Of a DNA stretch of 64,000 nucleotides, positions 45,504 through 64,000 are shown piece by piece (the stretch's first letter is position 1; every line of letters starts with the position of its first letter). Location: positions 124,001 to 188,000 of the forward strand of contig JBAMDO010000075.1 in the NCBI GenBank assembly GCA_037074765.1, in the 5' to 3' direction. Both the position numbers and the translations under genes were made by a program. The DNA is from Mansonella perstans (taxonomy: Eukaryota; Nematoda; Chromadorea; Rhabditida; Onchocercidae). Under the pieces are notes generated by a model. It saw only the letters and a program-made list of their open reading frames with translations. It searched no databases and had not been told where the DNA came from.

Positions 45504-48500
45504 TTAAGAATTCTTGGCCTGATATGGTGGAACGATTTCAAGTCGTTTCTTGGTTCGTGGTGGGATTGGGTTTGTATTACGATACATTTGCTGGGGCTGT
45601 GGGTCAAAATAGACAATATCACTAGGGCGGAAATTGGGCACTGCTGTCGGTATCGCAATAGGCGGTGGTGGTGGTCGTGGTGGTGGCACAGTGGAAGGTG
45701 GTGGACCTCGATAAGCTGGTAAACGCCAGTCAATAGGTGGGATTGGTATGGGAGCTGTCGTTGGCGTTGGCTGAAGTGGTGGTGGCTGAGGTGGCGGTGG
45801 TTGTTGCATGTTTGGTGTATAATTTACAGCCAAACGTTGAGTTGAATAACGTTTCCCACCGGTATGTGCACCACCTTTTCCGTGTGCTGTTGCTGCATCG
45901 CCACCGCTAGCTCCGGTAGTTGCTCTTGCTCTATTTCCTATATTATTCTGTCGATTGTCACGCAAATATTCGTTACTTCGATCGTACGATCGATGGTTGT
46001 CGGTACGTTTTATAGCACCTGCAATTGAATTGTCCTCTTAACGAGTCTTTTTCCATGAGCATTTTCCTATCAGAAAGCATATTGTTTGAATTCCGAATCA
46101 GGTATAGTATAATTTGTCTTGTCTTTTCTGTTTAATATTGTATTGAAATTCAAAGTTTTAAAACACGATCTGATTGTGTTTTAACTGTTCGTATTCCGAG
46201 TCTCTCTTCCAACTTTTGTAAATTCAATATACTGGTATGTTTTCCAGGCATTGCTTTGCATATGATTAATTATTATTCTTCATGGTTATTTTGCCGTCCA
46301 GCCGAGTTACGAGTTCTTTCAGCTTCGGCAGCGTTTTATTCATCTGTCAATAACCGCATGGAATATTTGACAGTGAATGCACGTGGGCTGAGCGGCATTT
46401 CAACCTAAATTTCTAGGTGCCCTAGAATTCAGGAATTTTCTCTATTTTATTATTAGATATCATAGTATTTTGATAGGACACTGCATGTGTTTCTAGAAGT
46501 ATGGCATATTTCCTTGTGGTAAAGTTCGGTGAAGTTATTCTTTTTCATGAGTTTAGTTTTGTTAAAAAGTTGTTTCCTGCTCTAATTAAGTCTGTTTAAT
46601 TGTTGTGTTACAAAAATTTTCTCATGTTTCAAATAAAACGTGTATTTGTCTGTGCTGGTATCAATTGTCATTATTTTAATTGGCGAGTACTTTTATGCCA
46701 AAAAGATTTTTAATGAGCGAAGAAGTCCAATGGAAAGAAGGATACTGAAAATAATAAAGTTCTAGTGATTACGAAATAACTATAGTATGCGATTCTGAAA
46801 TATAAAGGACCCGAGGAATTCATCATTCACTTCATGGATACAACAAGCATAAAAATTTTCCGACAACGATAAATTCAAGACTTTTTTGCATAATTGAACA
46901 CTGCAACAAGGAGAAGAGTGATATTCTTTCTAAACATTCTGTGGTTTCGACGATCTTCGAGTGTGTAGCTGGGAAGTGCCGAATGGTGTTAATCAATTAA
47001 ACTTGAAGGATGCAAAAATTCGGATTGCGTACGGATCCATCTCACCTATGTTATCTTTAAATGTCGATTGGCACACCTTCAGATTTGAAAAATAATACTA
47101 CCTTTTTGGGTATTCGTAGGTGAATTCTTGAAAACTCTAGTTCCATGTTGTTCTCGCTCATGGTTTATGCTGCCATGATGTTCACCTTTGCGACCACCTC
47201 GAATCGCCGGCCTCCCTGCCTCATTATTTTGCACTGACCTCTTGTGATCACGTCTGCAGTTAGCAGCATATGTTAAAAATAACACACTGAATGTTTGAAA
47301 AAATTCGATAATGCTTCATTTTCAGTGAGGCAATCAAAATTTCAAAAGTTACATAAGTTTGCATTCGGAAGTCTTGCAAGGCTCTAGTCTCATAGTCACA
47401 GAGGGAACAATACTTGTCAATTTCCTTTAAAAATCAGCCAGTATGCTTGACAGTGATATATAAATCACCAATTCTTTAACTTAATTTCGCTGTTGGGATG
47501 TTACAGTGCCGGACCTGATTTTACTTACCTATCGTATGATTGATGTTGTAGTGCGCGACTTGAATGTGGTGCTCGACCTCGATTTCCATAGTTATTACCA
47601 GTGCTACCACTCCCCGATGCACCTCGAGTTTGATTAGAACGTGCTGTCGGAGCATTTACATTGCCATTACCAGTATTTTTACCCTAGTTATATAAAGTTT
47701 ATTTCCTTGCTTTTAAATACAGCGAATAAAGTTGTATAAAAATTTGGCAAAATTAAATCATTTTGATTTTCCCGGTAATTTAACTCAAAGTTGGCCGAAT
47801 TTTCGTAATTATTTTTGCATCCCTTCTTTTAAATTATTTCTTACCACTAAGCTTAAGCGTACCAAAGCTCACCTCATTACGTATATCATAACCATATCTA
47901 TTCATCAGTTCTCGTTTAGTTTTCGGTCTTTGTGAACGCTCATCGAAACGATCATGCTTCCATTTTCCATCTGCTCGAGAATGTGAAGATGGTTCCGGCG
48001 CGCGCTCCTCATCAGTATTTCTTGAATCATGCATATAGTAGCGACCAGATTTTGGAATGAATGCCGGATTACCCTCAACTTCATCATCATCTGGCTCTTC
48101 ATCTTGCTCCTAAATGATTTGCCAATTTTTAGGATGGTAATATATCGAAACTATAACAAAACAAGTAGTCATAGATAATGTAAACAATTATTAGAGCACT
48201 TCTTTGACAAAATTTTAATGACTTTGAGATATTATAAACTCAATTAAAATAATACTGCTATCCGTCAAAAAACAGACTTACTTCACTTATGAGGCAAGTC
48301 TGTTTAGCAGTGTATTTCTCCTAACATGAAGAGTCTTATAAAGTGTTAAAATAAAGATTCCTGGATGTTTTATAAACCAACCTCTTCATCATATTCATAT
48401 ATTTCCTCATCCTGAAGTTCTTCCATCTGTTCCTTTGTTCCATCGCTGTTTTCAACAGCACCATCTCCCGAGGCATCATCGACCTGCGTTGACGATTTAG

Positions 48501-49318
48501 CATCGACAAATTGATCCGCTTCATCACTACTTGCTTCTTTATCACTTAAAATAGTAGATTCCTCTTTTGTTTTATGATCTCCTTCAGCATCAGTGCTTTT
48601 TTTCTTCGCATCTTCTTCACCTATTCCATTAACTTCTTCAACGTTAACATCGTTTTCTTCCTGTTTCTTTACATCAGATGATATGAATGTAGCATCGGAT
48701 GACTCTACAATAACATCTGCAATTTCAACTTTAAAAAATTAGTAAACGATAATCTTAATCTTATGCTTAACTAAATCAGATATGTTAAATTTCGCTTTAA
48801 TCAAAATTGTTAGCAGAATTGCGCAAATTTTATTGTCATTAGTTTTAACATTTATTTTTCACTTCCAAAGTCAATACAGCATTACCTTTAGGTCTATCAA
48901 TAGGCCTATCAATATTATCTGCATTATCTGCAGTAGTGCCATCTTCTGCAACTACAATTGTTTTTTCTTCCACTGCTAACAATGATGATGATGATGTTTT
49001 TTGGGCATCTGGAACTGCAACAAAATCGGAATGCAACTGTTCGTTTTCGGAATCCTTTAGTTTTGTACATGTAGGAATCAAATTTTCATCATTATCTTTC
49101 TTCTCTTCCATCATATTTGAAGTTATAGCAGTAGTAGTTGTTGTTGTCGCGGTAGTAGCAGTAGTAGTAGCATTAATACTAGTAGTAGTAGTAGTAGTAG
49201 TAGTAGTAATAGTAGTAGTAGTAGTAGTAATAGCTGTAGTGCTAGTATTATTAGTATCAGTGATGACAGTACTGATAATCTCCGATGTTTCAAGTTTAAT
49301 CTCAGGAACTGTTGACAT
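45504..49318 (-). CDS. CASC3: CASC3 / Barentsz / MLN51, exon junction complex subunit
   Basis: Binds eIF4A3 and RNA in the exon junction complex, with roles in mRNA localisation, translation and decay. Minus-strand exons 49318-48886, 48716-48382, 48109-47873, 47683-47529, 47253-47102 and 46018-45504 join in phase to 608 residues. The N-terminal third is a Thr tract followed by a very acidic stretch (ELQDEEIYEYDEE). The SELOR/Btz core is encoded by the third exon: GNPAFIPKSGRYYMHD, DGKWKHDRFDE and RELMNRYGYDIRNE, which match the family blocks in order. Known structures use an aromatic in the GxFFxHD block to stack on RNA and the Trp of GRW to grip eIF4A3. Here these are Tyr and Trp, so function is probably kept. 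The rest is RG/RGG-like (RGGRKGEHHG) and then Pro-rich (QQPPPPQPPPLQP). The ATG at 49318 is the first Met in frame after an acceptor-like 'ttttgatag'. Confidence 0.9.
49123..49255 (-). repeat. Coding (ACT)n triplet array in CASC3 exon 1
   Basis: On the plus strand a run of AGT/GTA triplets with a few GCA/GTT variants. On the coding strand it gives about 40 mostly Thr codons with scattered Ala, Ile and Ser. The frame is maintained, so repeat length changes would vary Thr-tract length. Confidence 0.9.
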
Positions 49319-49844
49319 CACCTCACTCTATCAAAATGTGTGTATGTGTGTATAAATACTAAAAAGAACTAAGTCATAACAGAAAAATTAAATTATAACA
49401 CTTCCAAACAATTATATATACCTTACTAACGCCCACTCCTCCTCCTTCACCTTACCCTCGCACCAAAAAAAGAGCATCAATGATGACCTTTCTTAAACAG
49501 TAGCAAATTAATCCAAATGATTTCCATTTCAATTATTGTAGCGCTATATCGAAATTATTTTTAATTAATCCACAGTAACAACTTCTTTTTTTTATTAAAT
49601 TTAGAAATTTCATTAAATAGTCTGGAAAATCCAAATTATACAATATTTTAAAATGAATTTTTTTCATTTGAAAAAATTTCAAATAAATATTTTGAAATTA
49701 AATTCAAAAAATACACAAGATATTTTGGAACAATATGAATTTATTGATGAAAGTTATCAAAAATAATAAATTTCATTAAATTTGAAAATAAATTTCAATA
49801 GAAATTATATTTCAATAGCATATAAATTTCAATAGCACATAGGC

Positions 49845-49914
49845 ACATACACATACACACATACACACATACACGCACATACACACACATACACACACAT
49901 ACACACACATACAC

Positions 49915-49962
<48 letters not shown>

Positions 49963-50205
49963 ACATACACATACACACACAATCATTTCTTGAGACCACA
50001 TACACAAATAACATTCCTGTTATCACGGACATTTGTTGTAAAACATTTCCTGTCATTGCAAAACTTGTCGCAAAACATTTCTTGTCATCATACAAACACA
50101 CACAGACACACACACACACATACACAGACACACACACATACACACACGGACAGACACATACATGCACACACAGACACACAGACAGACACACACACACACA
50201 CACAA
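49845..50205. repeat. Two (CA)n-type arrays flanking a duplicated 'catttcctgtcattg' segment
   Basis: CACACA/CATACA arrays at about 49845-49980 and 50093-50204. The intervening and following text repeats itself ('aaaacatttcctgtcattgcaaaact' against 'aaacttttcctgtcattgaaaact' after the second array). The block was probably duplicated as a unit. Long His/Thr or Cys/Val open frames across it are artefacts. Confidence 0.85.
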
Positions 50206-50339
50206 TCATTTCCTGTTATTATGGATATTTATTGTAAAAACTTTTCCTGTCATTGAAAACTTAGTATTTTTTTTCTTCACTTTCTAATTATTATCATTAA
50301 CAAAATATTGAAATATTTCATATTTCTCTTATTGATTAT

Positions 50340-50371
<32 letters not shown>

Positions 50372-50854
50372 CCTCATTTTCCTATTCATTATAATTTAAC
50401 AATAATAATTTAATTATATTATATTAAAATTTTTTATTAAAACAAATTATTATGTAATAATCAATAAAATGATTTATTTAAATTTTATTCCTTTTATTTT
50501 CATTGTAATTTTTAACTTTGCAAAAATCTGAAATGAATCAATGGTACATAAATACATAAATAATGCTAATTCATCATCAATTCCTCTCCTTTCAAAATCT
50601 CTTTTTCTCATTTATTGATTGCTTTCATGTATCCATCCATCTATGACTTTCAATTGTGAGAGGAAGAATTTATTTTAAAACACACAGAGAGAGAGAGAGA
50701 GAGAAAGAAAGAAAGAGAGAGAGAGATAATGTAAGGAGAGAAAAATAATAATATATTCTGAATATTGCTGTAACTGATGGTTTAAAGAGCTTATTTGAAT
50801 AAAGAAGAGGATGAGGAAGAATATAAAATGTAAAGTGTCGAATAGTAGTGGGAA

Positions 50855-50945
50855 ATAGAAGGTAGGAAGTAGAAGGTCGAAGGTAAAAGGTCGAAGGTGG
50901 AAGGTCGAAAGTGGAAGGTCGAAGGTAAAAGGTAGAAAGTAAGAA
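50855..50945. repeat. Short minisatellite 'gaaggtcgaag'
   Basis: About eight degenerate units of 10-11 bases with variants gtaaaaggtc, gtggaaggtc and gtagaaggtc. Confidence 0.85.
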
Positions 50946-52725
50946 GGTAAAATGAAAATTGGAAAAAGAAGAATGAATTTTATGATTGATTAATTGATTA
51001 GCGTTCTACTGTTATATTTTCACTATTATTGTTATCACTGTAAAAACATTTCATTATTCTGATATCATTTCCTCTCACTTTTTTATTCTTCTCTCTTTCT
51101 AGTAACATTTCCATTTTATTATTTTCCAAAAAAGAAATAGTTTCTTTCTTTATTCTTTAAAGTAAAAAAGCACCTCTCCCTCTCCCTCTCTTCCTCTCTC
51201 TCCCTCTCTTTCCCTCTCTCTCTCCCACAAGTATTTCAAATAGATTGTTACGTTTAATATTTGTTCATTCAATCATTGTTATGATTAATATGAATTGATT
51301 AATCAGCTTTTCATTGTAATATTTCCCGCTATCATAATGCTATTAGTAATCACTGTTATCATTTATTGCAATCTTATCAGTGATTATCTAATATCATTAT
51401 CTTTGCTGTTACAACTATTCCTGGCAGTGTTAACTCTGATTATCTGACATCAACAAATCTCTTACTTATCCTTTTATTATACTAAAAATTTTCTTCACAA
51501 TCATTGTCAGTTAAAATAATTATTAATAAGATAGCAAATTGAATTCTATATTAAAAAATCTTGCAAAATAAAAAAAAAAATTTCCTTGGATGGCAATTTT
51601 TGTAATATTACATTAAAAAATATTAATCATAATTAATGGATCAAAAAAAAAATTTTTCAATTCGTAAAGAAACTTGAAAATATTAATTAATTTTTATGAA
51701 TTCATTAATTCAAAGAATTATTCTTGCAAATATCATTCGTTATTTTTTCATAAAAATTTAAAATTTATTTAAATTACTAGGAAAATTTTATGACCGAAAT
51801 TCTTAGAGGATTTTAATCACCTTCAAATTCTTTAATTGCTTGAATTAATTACAATGTAAGAAATTTTTATTAATTTAATAATTAACGAAGGTCTTAAATT
51901 TCTTAATTTAATGATTAACGAAGGATTATGTATTTAAGCGGTTAATTATTCGTTAAAATTATCCTTTTTGTTTGATCTGTGATCTAATTTTAATAAGTTT
52001 TATTTTTAATTTTTTTTCTCTGTGATTTAACTTTAATAAGTTTTATTTTTAATTATGAATAAATTACAGATAAATATCTACTTTAGGGTATTTAAAATTA
52101 CACTAGATTAGATGAGAAAAAGGCTCAATCAAACTTGATCAAATTAAAATTGAATGAAGTTAAGTTTGATAAAATTAAATAAAATTAAATTTAAAAAATT
52201 AAACTGAATGAAATTAAATTAGGATGAGTTCAAGTTATTAAAGTAATACTTGCAAATGTTATGTATCTATAAAATATTTCGTAGGAAATTCAATTAAATG
52301 AAATTTATTTAAATTTATGCATTGATTTTAACCACATTGCAGTCACAGCGTCCTCATGGTAATCAATTGCTTATGATTTTTGATCTTAGCAATTAAACCA
52401 GAAACTTATCAGTGTTAGGATTTCACGTTGGCCGCACTCTTTTACTACTTTACTTTTTAACTTCGATATTAATGTTATTTCAAGCGTTTGTCTTAATGTG
52501 ATACTAGTTGTATGTGTTATTCGTTTAAAGAGTACAAATTAGAGTTGTATTGTAGGAGTGGAAAAATTTTACGTCATTTACGTAAGATTTTTCTCACAAT
52601 TTATTTTGCATATTACGTTTCTCCTGTTTTTCCTGTCGTCAAAAATATAAAGAAACGAATTTTCAGTACAATGGTAACAGACCAGCAATTATTTTCATCT
52701 ACTCAAAGTGATAAGCATTAGAAGT

Positions 52726-58980
<6,255 letters not shown>

Positions 58981-60540
58981 ATTCTGAAAAATTTTTCTTG
59001 GAAATGTGGGAAGTAAAGAAGAAGATTATAATTTCTTTCTAAAATTTGTTAGAATTATTGAAGTAGCCTCATAACTAGTCTCACATGAACTATTTGTTTA
59101 ATTGGATCACTTTTTACCGGTGACGATTTGTGGCTGTAAACAACCGTCTATGATCTGTTTAAAACAGTTGAATTTCTTACGTAAGTAAATAGTCTGGAGT
59201 TTGAATTTCTCCATTTAATTTTTTTTTCTTTGTTTTGTCCGATCCATGGATTAATGTGGCGTTAGATCTGGATTTTTTTTTAAACAGTATCTTCAAGTAA
59301 AGTCATATCATAAATACTGCTTGAAGGTTATCAATTTTGACATTTTATTCTTTCAAATCTCTATTACTTTGCTCATCGATGCAAATAGGTTTATCATTTC
59401 CTTGCTGAGATATTAAAATCCATATTGTCATTGTAGATCGATACTAGGCCATTTATCATTAGCAGGGTATTTTATTCGTTATTCATAGTATCATAGCATA
59501 TCATAAACAACCTATTGTGCTATCATCCAGTGCGCCTGTTCTGATGATAGCTCTCTGAACGCTGTGAAAACAAATATCGATAGCTTCTGTGAAATCTTTT
59601 TATTTAATTCATCTATTAGTTAGACTTCGGTGTTTTCTGTTGTGTGTTTTTCTCATAATTTACAGTTTTTTTTTTTCTTTTTTTCGAATTTGAAATTATA
59701 TGATTCATTCAATTTTAGCAAAAACTGTAAATGATTTAATACGGTGATTTATTTTGATATATTTTAGTCATAATACTGTATTTTTCGTATCAAATTTGAA
59801 AATATTTATATGTTTCATAACTATTATTATTACATGATTATATCTATACAGATCAGATAGTATCATTCTGTTTTTGATAAGAGCAAGTCTGATGCTGAGT
59901 AATCAATAACATTATCTGTTTTATCTGTGACTACTTTTAAAAATCATCTGACATATGTTTATAATTGCACCGTTGCTTAATAATCATCTAGTCGAGTTTT
60001 TACAGATAGTTCTTTGTTGTTCTCCTGCTATTACTATTATTATTATTATTATTGATAGCTTATTATTGATCGCTAAAATATAATAAATACCTCAGAAAGC
60101 TTGAAATTTGTTGGCTCCAAAACATTTCATTTCTTCATCTTAGATAAGATTTCTTTGAAATCGATATCCTTGAAGTTGAATTTAATAAGTACATGAAGCT
60201 TTACTGTAATGTTGCGTAAGAAATTTATGTAAGTATATTTTGAATAATGATATGGTATATTATTTCCAGTAGCAAGTATGGTCATTTGGATTATCAACGA
60301 GAAGAATAAATGAATAGTTACAACGGATCACAAATAATTCACCAACCATCAACTGGATATAATTCTTGATAATTTTTATTTGCTTTTTTTCCTTAGATAT
60401 AGGATTAAAGGAGGAACATTTAAATTTTCAGGAATTAAATGAACTTCAATAGTTGTATCGCAAAATATATCTATGTTTTCCACGTAACTACACGTGAAAT
60501 AATCGTTTTGTGTGTGGAATTTTTGCTGCAAATTTTATAG
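58981..60540. other. Intergenic region between ARHGAP39 and CDKAL1
   Basis: About 1.5 kb, AT-rich, with a (TTA)n microsatellite near 60028-60053. No coding exon supported. The spacing is larger than the usual intercistronic gap of nematode operons, so the two co-directional genes are probably separate transcription units. Confidence 0.55.
60521..60540 (+). promoter_or_regulatory. Likely trans-splice acceptor of CDKAL1
   Basis: 'gctgcaaattttatag' ends at 60540, 29 bases before the ATG at 60570, with no upstream exon seen. Confidence 0.45.
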
Positions 60541-60569
60541 GATTTCTGAATGATTATGACAGTAGAGGT

Positions 60570-63500
60570 ATGGAAGATATAGAAGATGTTATTACACGAG
60601 TTCCAACGACGGCTAATTTGGAGCGAAATTATGTAACTGTGAGAAAACGCCTAAAAGGGAATGATGAGATATTTTATGGTGATAGTTTTGTTCCTGGTAT
60701 GTCATTTTATGATATTTCAATATTTTGCTTAACTTACATAACTTATGTTTTCCACGTAACTAACTACACTTTTTACACATGTTGATTTCACGTATATTAC
60801 GCACTCACTTTTAATTATTTTGTGCACTTATGTTAAAAAATTTTTAAGGCGAAGCAAGATTTTGCAGTTTTAAATTTGAGCAACAGAAAATATTTAAATA
60901 AACTAAAAGTCTGTTGTCTAGAAACTAACTTATTTAGTTTTATTGAGATTTCTACAAATTATTTTTTTCAGCAATACAAATAATCTCTTCAATATAGTTA
61001 GAAGAATTTTCATCTTACATTATCGTTTAAAATACATGTAGTCTTATTTGAAGTGAATTTTTTTCAGGAACACAAAAAATCTATATACGAACATGGGGTT
61101 GTACACATAACACAAGCGATTCCGAGCAAATGGCTGGTTTACTATCAGCAGCTGGTCATCAATTGACCAACAAAAAAGTTTCTTATAAATTATTCATTCA
61201 TTTATCTTTAACTAATCATCAACTAATTCTATAATTGAAATTTTTGAAATTTTGTTTAACATGTAATTTGTAAAGTTTTTCTTAGGAAGATGCATCACTA
61301 TGGATACTAAATAGTTGTACCGTGAAGACACCATCTGAAACACAATTGGAAAATACAATTAAGGAAGCTCAAAAGTTAAATAAGTTCGTTATAGTAGCGG
61401 GTTGCGTATCTCAGGTAACACTTTTTTTTCCCCTATTGTAAATGAAACATGACTGAGACAACTTACTTTTGAAATTTCTTTTAATTCAAAACTTCAGATT
61501 ACTTGAAAACTTCAATATATATTAGTCAAAGATTTTAATAATTTATTCAAAAAGAATTTCATAGCTAAGTTTTTCTCTTTCTCGTTCTATGGATATAACG
61601 TGTATCATCCAGTGCTTTCAAGGCCGAACCAAATTTGCGATTTTTGGAAGGAATCTCAATAATTGGAGTAAAACAGATTGAGTGTGTAATTCAAGCAGTA
61701 GAAGAAACATTGAAAGGAAATTGTGTTCGTTTCTTGTCACGAAGAAAACCAAAATCCAATTTATTACTTCCAAAAATACGGAAAAATAAATTCGTAGAAG
61801 TTAGTGAATATAAATTTCGTAAATAATTAAATAGTTTTATAAATACTTATCTTAAAAACTGAATAGAATGCTTAATTTTATTAATTTGGAATAGTTTTTT
61901 TCGAACTTTTAAATCTACTTGTAAGTTATTCTTAACCGTATCTTATCATCATATGACATCTGTGAAATGTGAATTATGTATGCAAGGGAGCAATAAGTTA
62001 ACGGCTTATTTTATTAATGAATTGAATTAAATTAACTCGTGTCATTTACGTCAATCTATTCTTAAACAAATTTTACCAGTAATAACAGTTTTGCGGTGTA
62101 AAAGTGATTCATATTTACAGATTCTTGCAATCAGTAGTGGTTGTTTGAATCATTGCACATACTGTAAAACAAAATCTGCTCGTGGAAACCTTGTTAGCTA
62201 TCCACTTGATAGTTTATTGAAACGAGCACGAAATGCATTTGCTGATGGTTGCAAAGAACTTTGGCTGACATCTGAAGATTTGGGCGCTTGGGGTCGTGAC
62301 ATTGATATGGTCTGTTTTCCCGATATTTTTAATTTCTCGTAATTAACGTTACTGAAACATTGAAAAACAAGAATGAAGATGTTCTTTTGTATAAGAACAA
62401 ACGAACATCATTACTTTTCACTCACGCAATGCTTTTATTCCACTGTAATATTTCTTAATAATGTGATTTGGCAAATTTTTCAAGTGACTTGTATTAGAAA
62501 TACAAATAACTTTTTCTCGAGGACTATATTAAAAATGCAAATAATTTTTTCTCGAGGGACATATTTGTCTCTTACTTTCTTCACATTAGCACTAAATAGT
62601 TAACATTATTTCAACCGTCGAATTATTATTTGAGCGGAAAAAAACAAAGTTATTCTTTTCTTTCTCTTTGAGATCTTTTAATATCCTTTTTTTTTCTTTT
62701 GCCTCTCCTCAGGCATTTTTAATTGTCGTAATTCTATTTCAACGAAAGATAGAAAGGATGCATGGGTCGATAGATTTTTTTCATTTTTTGAAAATGAAAT
62801 TCATTTTTTTGTTGAAAAATTCGGTTTTTTTTTCTTTTTTATAATAATGAATGAAATATATCAGCGTTATATTTTTCAAAAAAAAATATTGTATTTTAGG
62901 TTTTGCCAGATCTACTAAATGCTTTGGTAAAAATTATTCCTGAAGGATGTATGTTACGATTAGGGATGACAAATCCGCCTTATATACTCGATTTCCTTGA
63001 GGTTAATTTTTCTTTTCTCTCATTTATAAGACAAATGAATTGCAGTAAATTTTATTTTCGAAATTTAAAAATTTTATTTATTACAAGGTATTGCAGTTTA
63101 ATTTGATGATACTAAATATGCTCTGAATTTTAGGAAATTTCGGAAATTTTGAATCATCCGAGGGTTTATTCATTTCTTCATATACCTGTCCAGTCGGCAA
63201 GTGATGCTGTATTATCGGATATGAAGCGTGAATATACCTATGCTGATTTCTGCCGAGTTGTTGATTTTATGATCCAAAAGTTAGCTGATTTTAGAAATTC
63301 AAGTTATAATTTCATAGTCTGAGAGGGGAGAGATTTTTGCAGTAAAATGTTAACGAAAACATTGTTTTCTTAGTGTGAATGCCCGCAAAATATGGATGAT
63401 TTAAATCTCCTGAACAAAAAGCATTTTGCAGCGTTCCCAATATCTATATAGCGACAGATTTCATTTGTGCATACCCAACCGAAACAGCAAGTGATTTTGA

Positions 63501-64000
63501 AGAAAGTATGGCATTAGTACGAAAATACCGCTTCCCTTCATTATTCATAAATCAATTTTATCCAAGAATTGGAACCCCAGCTGCAAGTCTGAAGAAAATC
63601 GATACCATTGAGGTATGTTTTATCATTTTCCGAGAATCTTCAAAATTTGATACATGTCTTGAACGTCTTTCTTTAAAAAATGTATTGTTGGGAGTAGTAT
63701 TTTAATAGTATGGAATAGGCAACGGTGAGAAGACTGGAAGCATAAAATAAATCAAAGAATACTGCTGTGGATCGAATATGTAGATCGAATATGGACAGCT
63801 GATTTGAAATTATAGATAGTCAAACAAAAGGATTAATTCAGTGAACTATGGACATGGCATTCCTTTTGAAAATCTATCATAGATGTGTGATAAATACGAA
63901 AGATTTTGTTATTGTAAATGGAAATGCATCCAGTTTGCAAAATTCTTTAATTTTAAATTTGTTTGTTGCAGTTAAATGTTGTGACTGTTTTAGTAAGATG
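60570..64000 (+). CDS. CDKAL1: CDKAL1, tRNA(Lys) t6A37 methylthiotransferase (partial, cut at window end)
   Basis: A radical-SAM enzyme that converts t6A37 to ms2t6A in tRNA reading AAA/AAG; in animals it is on the endoplasmic reticulum. Exons seen: 60570-60696, 61068-61177, 61286-61414, 61623-61799, 62121-62309, 62900-63001, 63134-63279 and 63432-63612, all in phase, giving 387 residues so far. The UPF0004 domain carries the three cluster Cys in [27 protein letters not shown] and VIVAGCVSQ. The radical-SAM motif is [10 protein letters not shown] (CxxxCxxC), followed by [44 protein letters not shown] and [15 protein letters not shown], all typical of eukaryotic CDKAL1. The TRAM domain and the C-terminal membrane anchor expected in the family must lie beyond the window. 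The next exon could not be placed: an acceptor at 63971 opens LNVVTVLVR, which does not resemble the family. Confidence 0.93.

Larger units (their letters stand above)
49322..52720. other. Microsatellite-rich spacer between divergent CASC3 and ARHGAP39 genes
   Basis: 3.4 kb without a supported gene. It contains CA arrays (about 49845-49980, 50093-50204), CT (50341-50375), GA (50687-50729), a 10-11-bp 'gaaggtcgaag' array (50855-50945) and CT/CCT (51172-51228). It also holds AT-rich degenerate repeats such as 'ttttaataagttttattttt' (twice, 51992 and 52033) and 'aaattaaattgaatgaagtt' (about 52120-52230). Both promoters must lie here or at its edges. Confidence 0.7.

Noticed and set aside
49795..50256. 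Cys/Val-rich and His/Thr-rich open frames on both strands
   Set aside because: Direct translation of CA/TG dinucleotide arrays, with no stop codon because of composition.
63972..64000. Next CDKAL1 exon (LNVVTVLVR) at the window end
   Set aside because: The acceptor and phase are acceptable, but the peptide does not resemble the family sequence after the PRxGTPAA block, so it is not included as an exon.

Overview
The window reads as nuclear DNA of a parasitic nematode, most likely a spirurid/filarial worm. It is very AT-rich. Genes are split into many short exons with gt...ag introns and T-rich '(t)n-cag' acceptors. Several first exons sit just downstream of an isolated acceptor, as expected for spliced-leader trans-splicing. 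The products are animal proteins. There is no bacterial operon structure, CRISPR array or plasmid feature. The species call is inference.

Layout. (1) 1-2932: non-coding, with a 38-bp minisatellite at 293-634. (2) 2975-16564 (+): an 18-exon protein 4.1/coracle orthologue (FRM-1 type), with a FERM-FA head, one giant 4.86-kb exon and a 4.1 C-terminal domain. The giant exon holds two families of internal peptide repeats. (3) 16565-39675: a direct segmental duplication. Copy 1 is 18561-25921 and copy 2 is 26743-39675. Each copy carries one 8-exon papain-family (cathepsin L-like) proenzyme gene (19452-21570 and 27634-29780). Copy 2 was later opened by a 5.9-kb BEL/Pao LTR retrotransposon in minus orientation (32962-38867, 5-bp target duplication CTGTT); the empty site is still visible in copy 1. 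(4) 39676-41886: satellite and minisatellite sequence. (5) 41917-45187 (+): heat shock factor HSF-1, with a decayed copy of one of its own exons in intron 3. (6) 45504-49318 (-): CASC3/Barentsz/MLN51, the exon-junction-complex subunit, convergent with hsf-1. (7) 49322-52720: a microsatellite-rich spacer. (8) 52726-58980 (+): an ARHGAP39/Vilse-type protein with two WW domains, MyTH4 and RhoGAP. (9) 60570-end (+): CDKAL1, the tRNA t6A37 methylthiotransferase, cut by the window edge.

Most of the genes are unrelated housekeeping or regulatory genes (cytoskeleton, stress transcription, mRNP, Rho signalling, tRNA modification) and show no sign of a common pathway. The most notable material is the protease duplication. 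By eye, introns and flanks of the two copies differ by well under 1 percent, yet the mature-enzyme exons differ at about 19 codons, with about 26 amino-acid-changing and 1 silent nucleotide change. Several changes fall where the S2/S3 substrate pocket should be. In addition, the two LTRs of the inserted retroelement differ from each other far more (about 3 percent) than the duplicated flanks around them. That conflicts with a simple 'duplicate, then insert' history.

All exon boundaries were placed by hand from reading frame, gt/ag signals and family knowledge. No search or alignment program was run.
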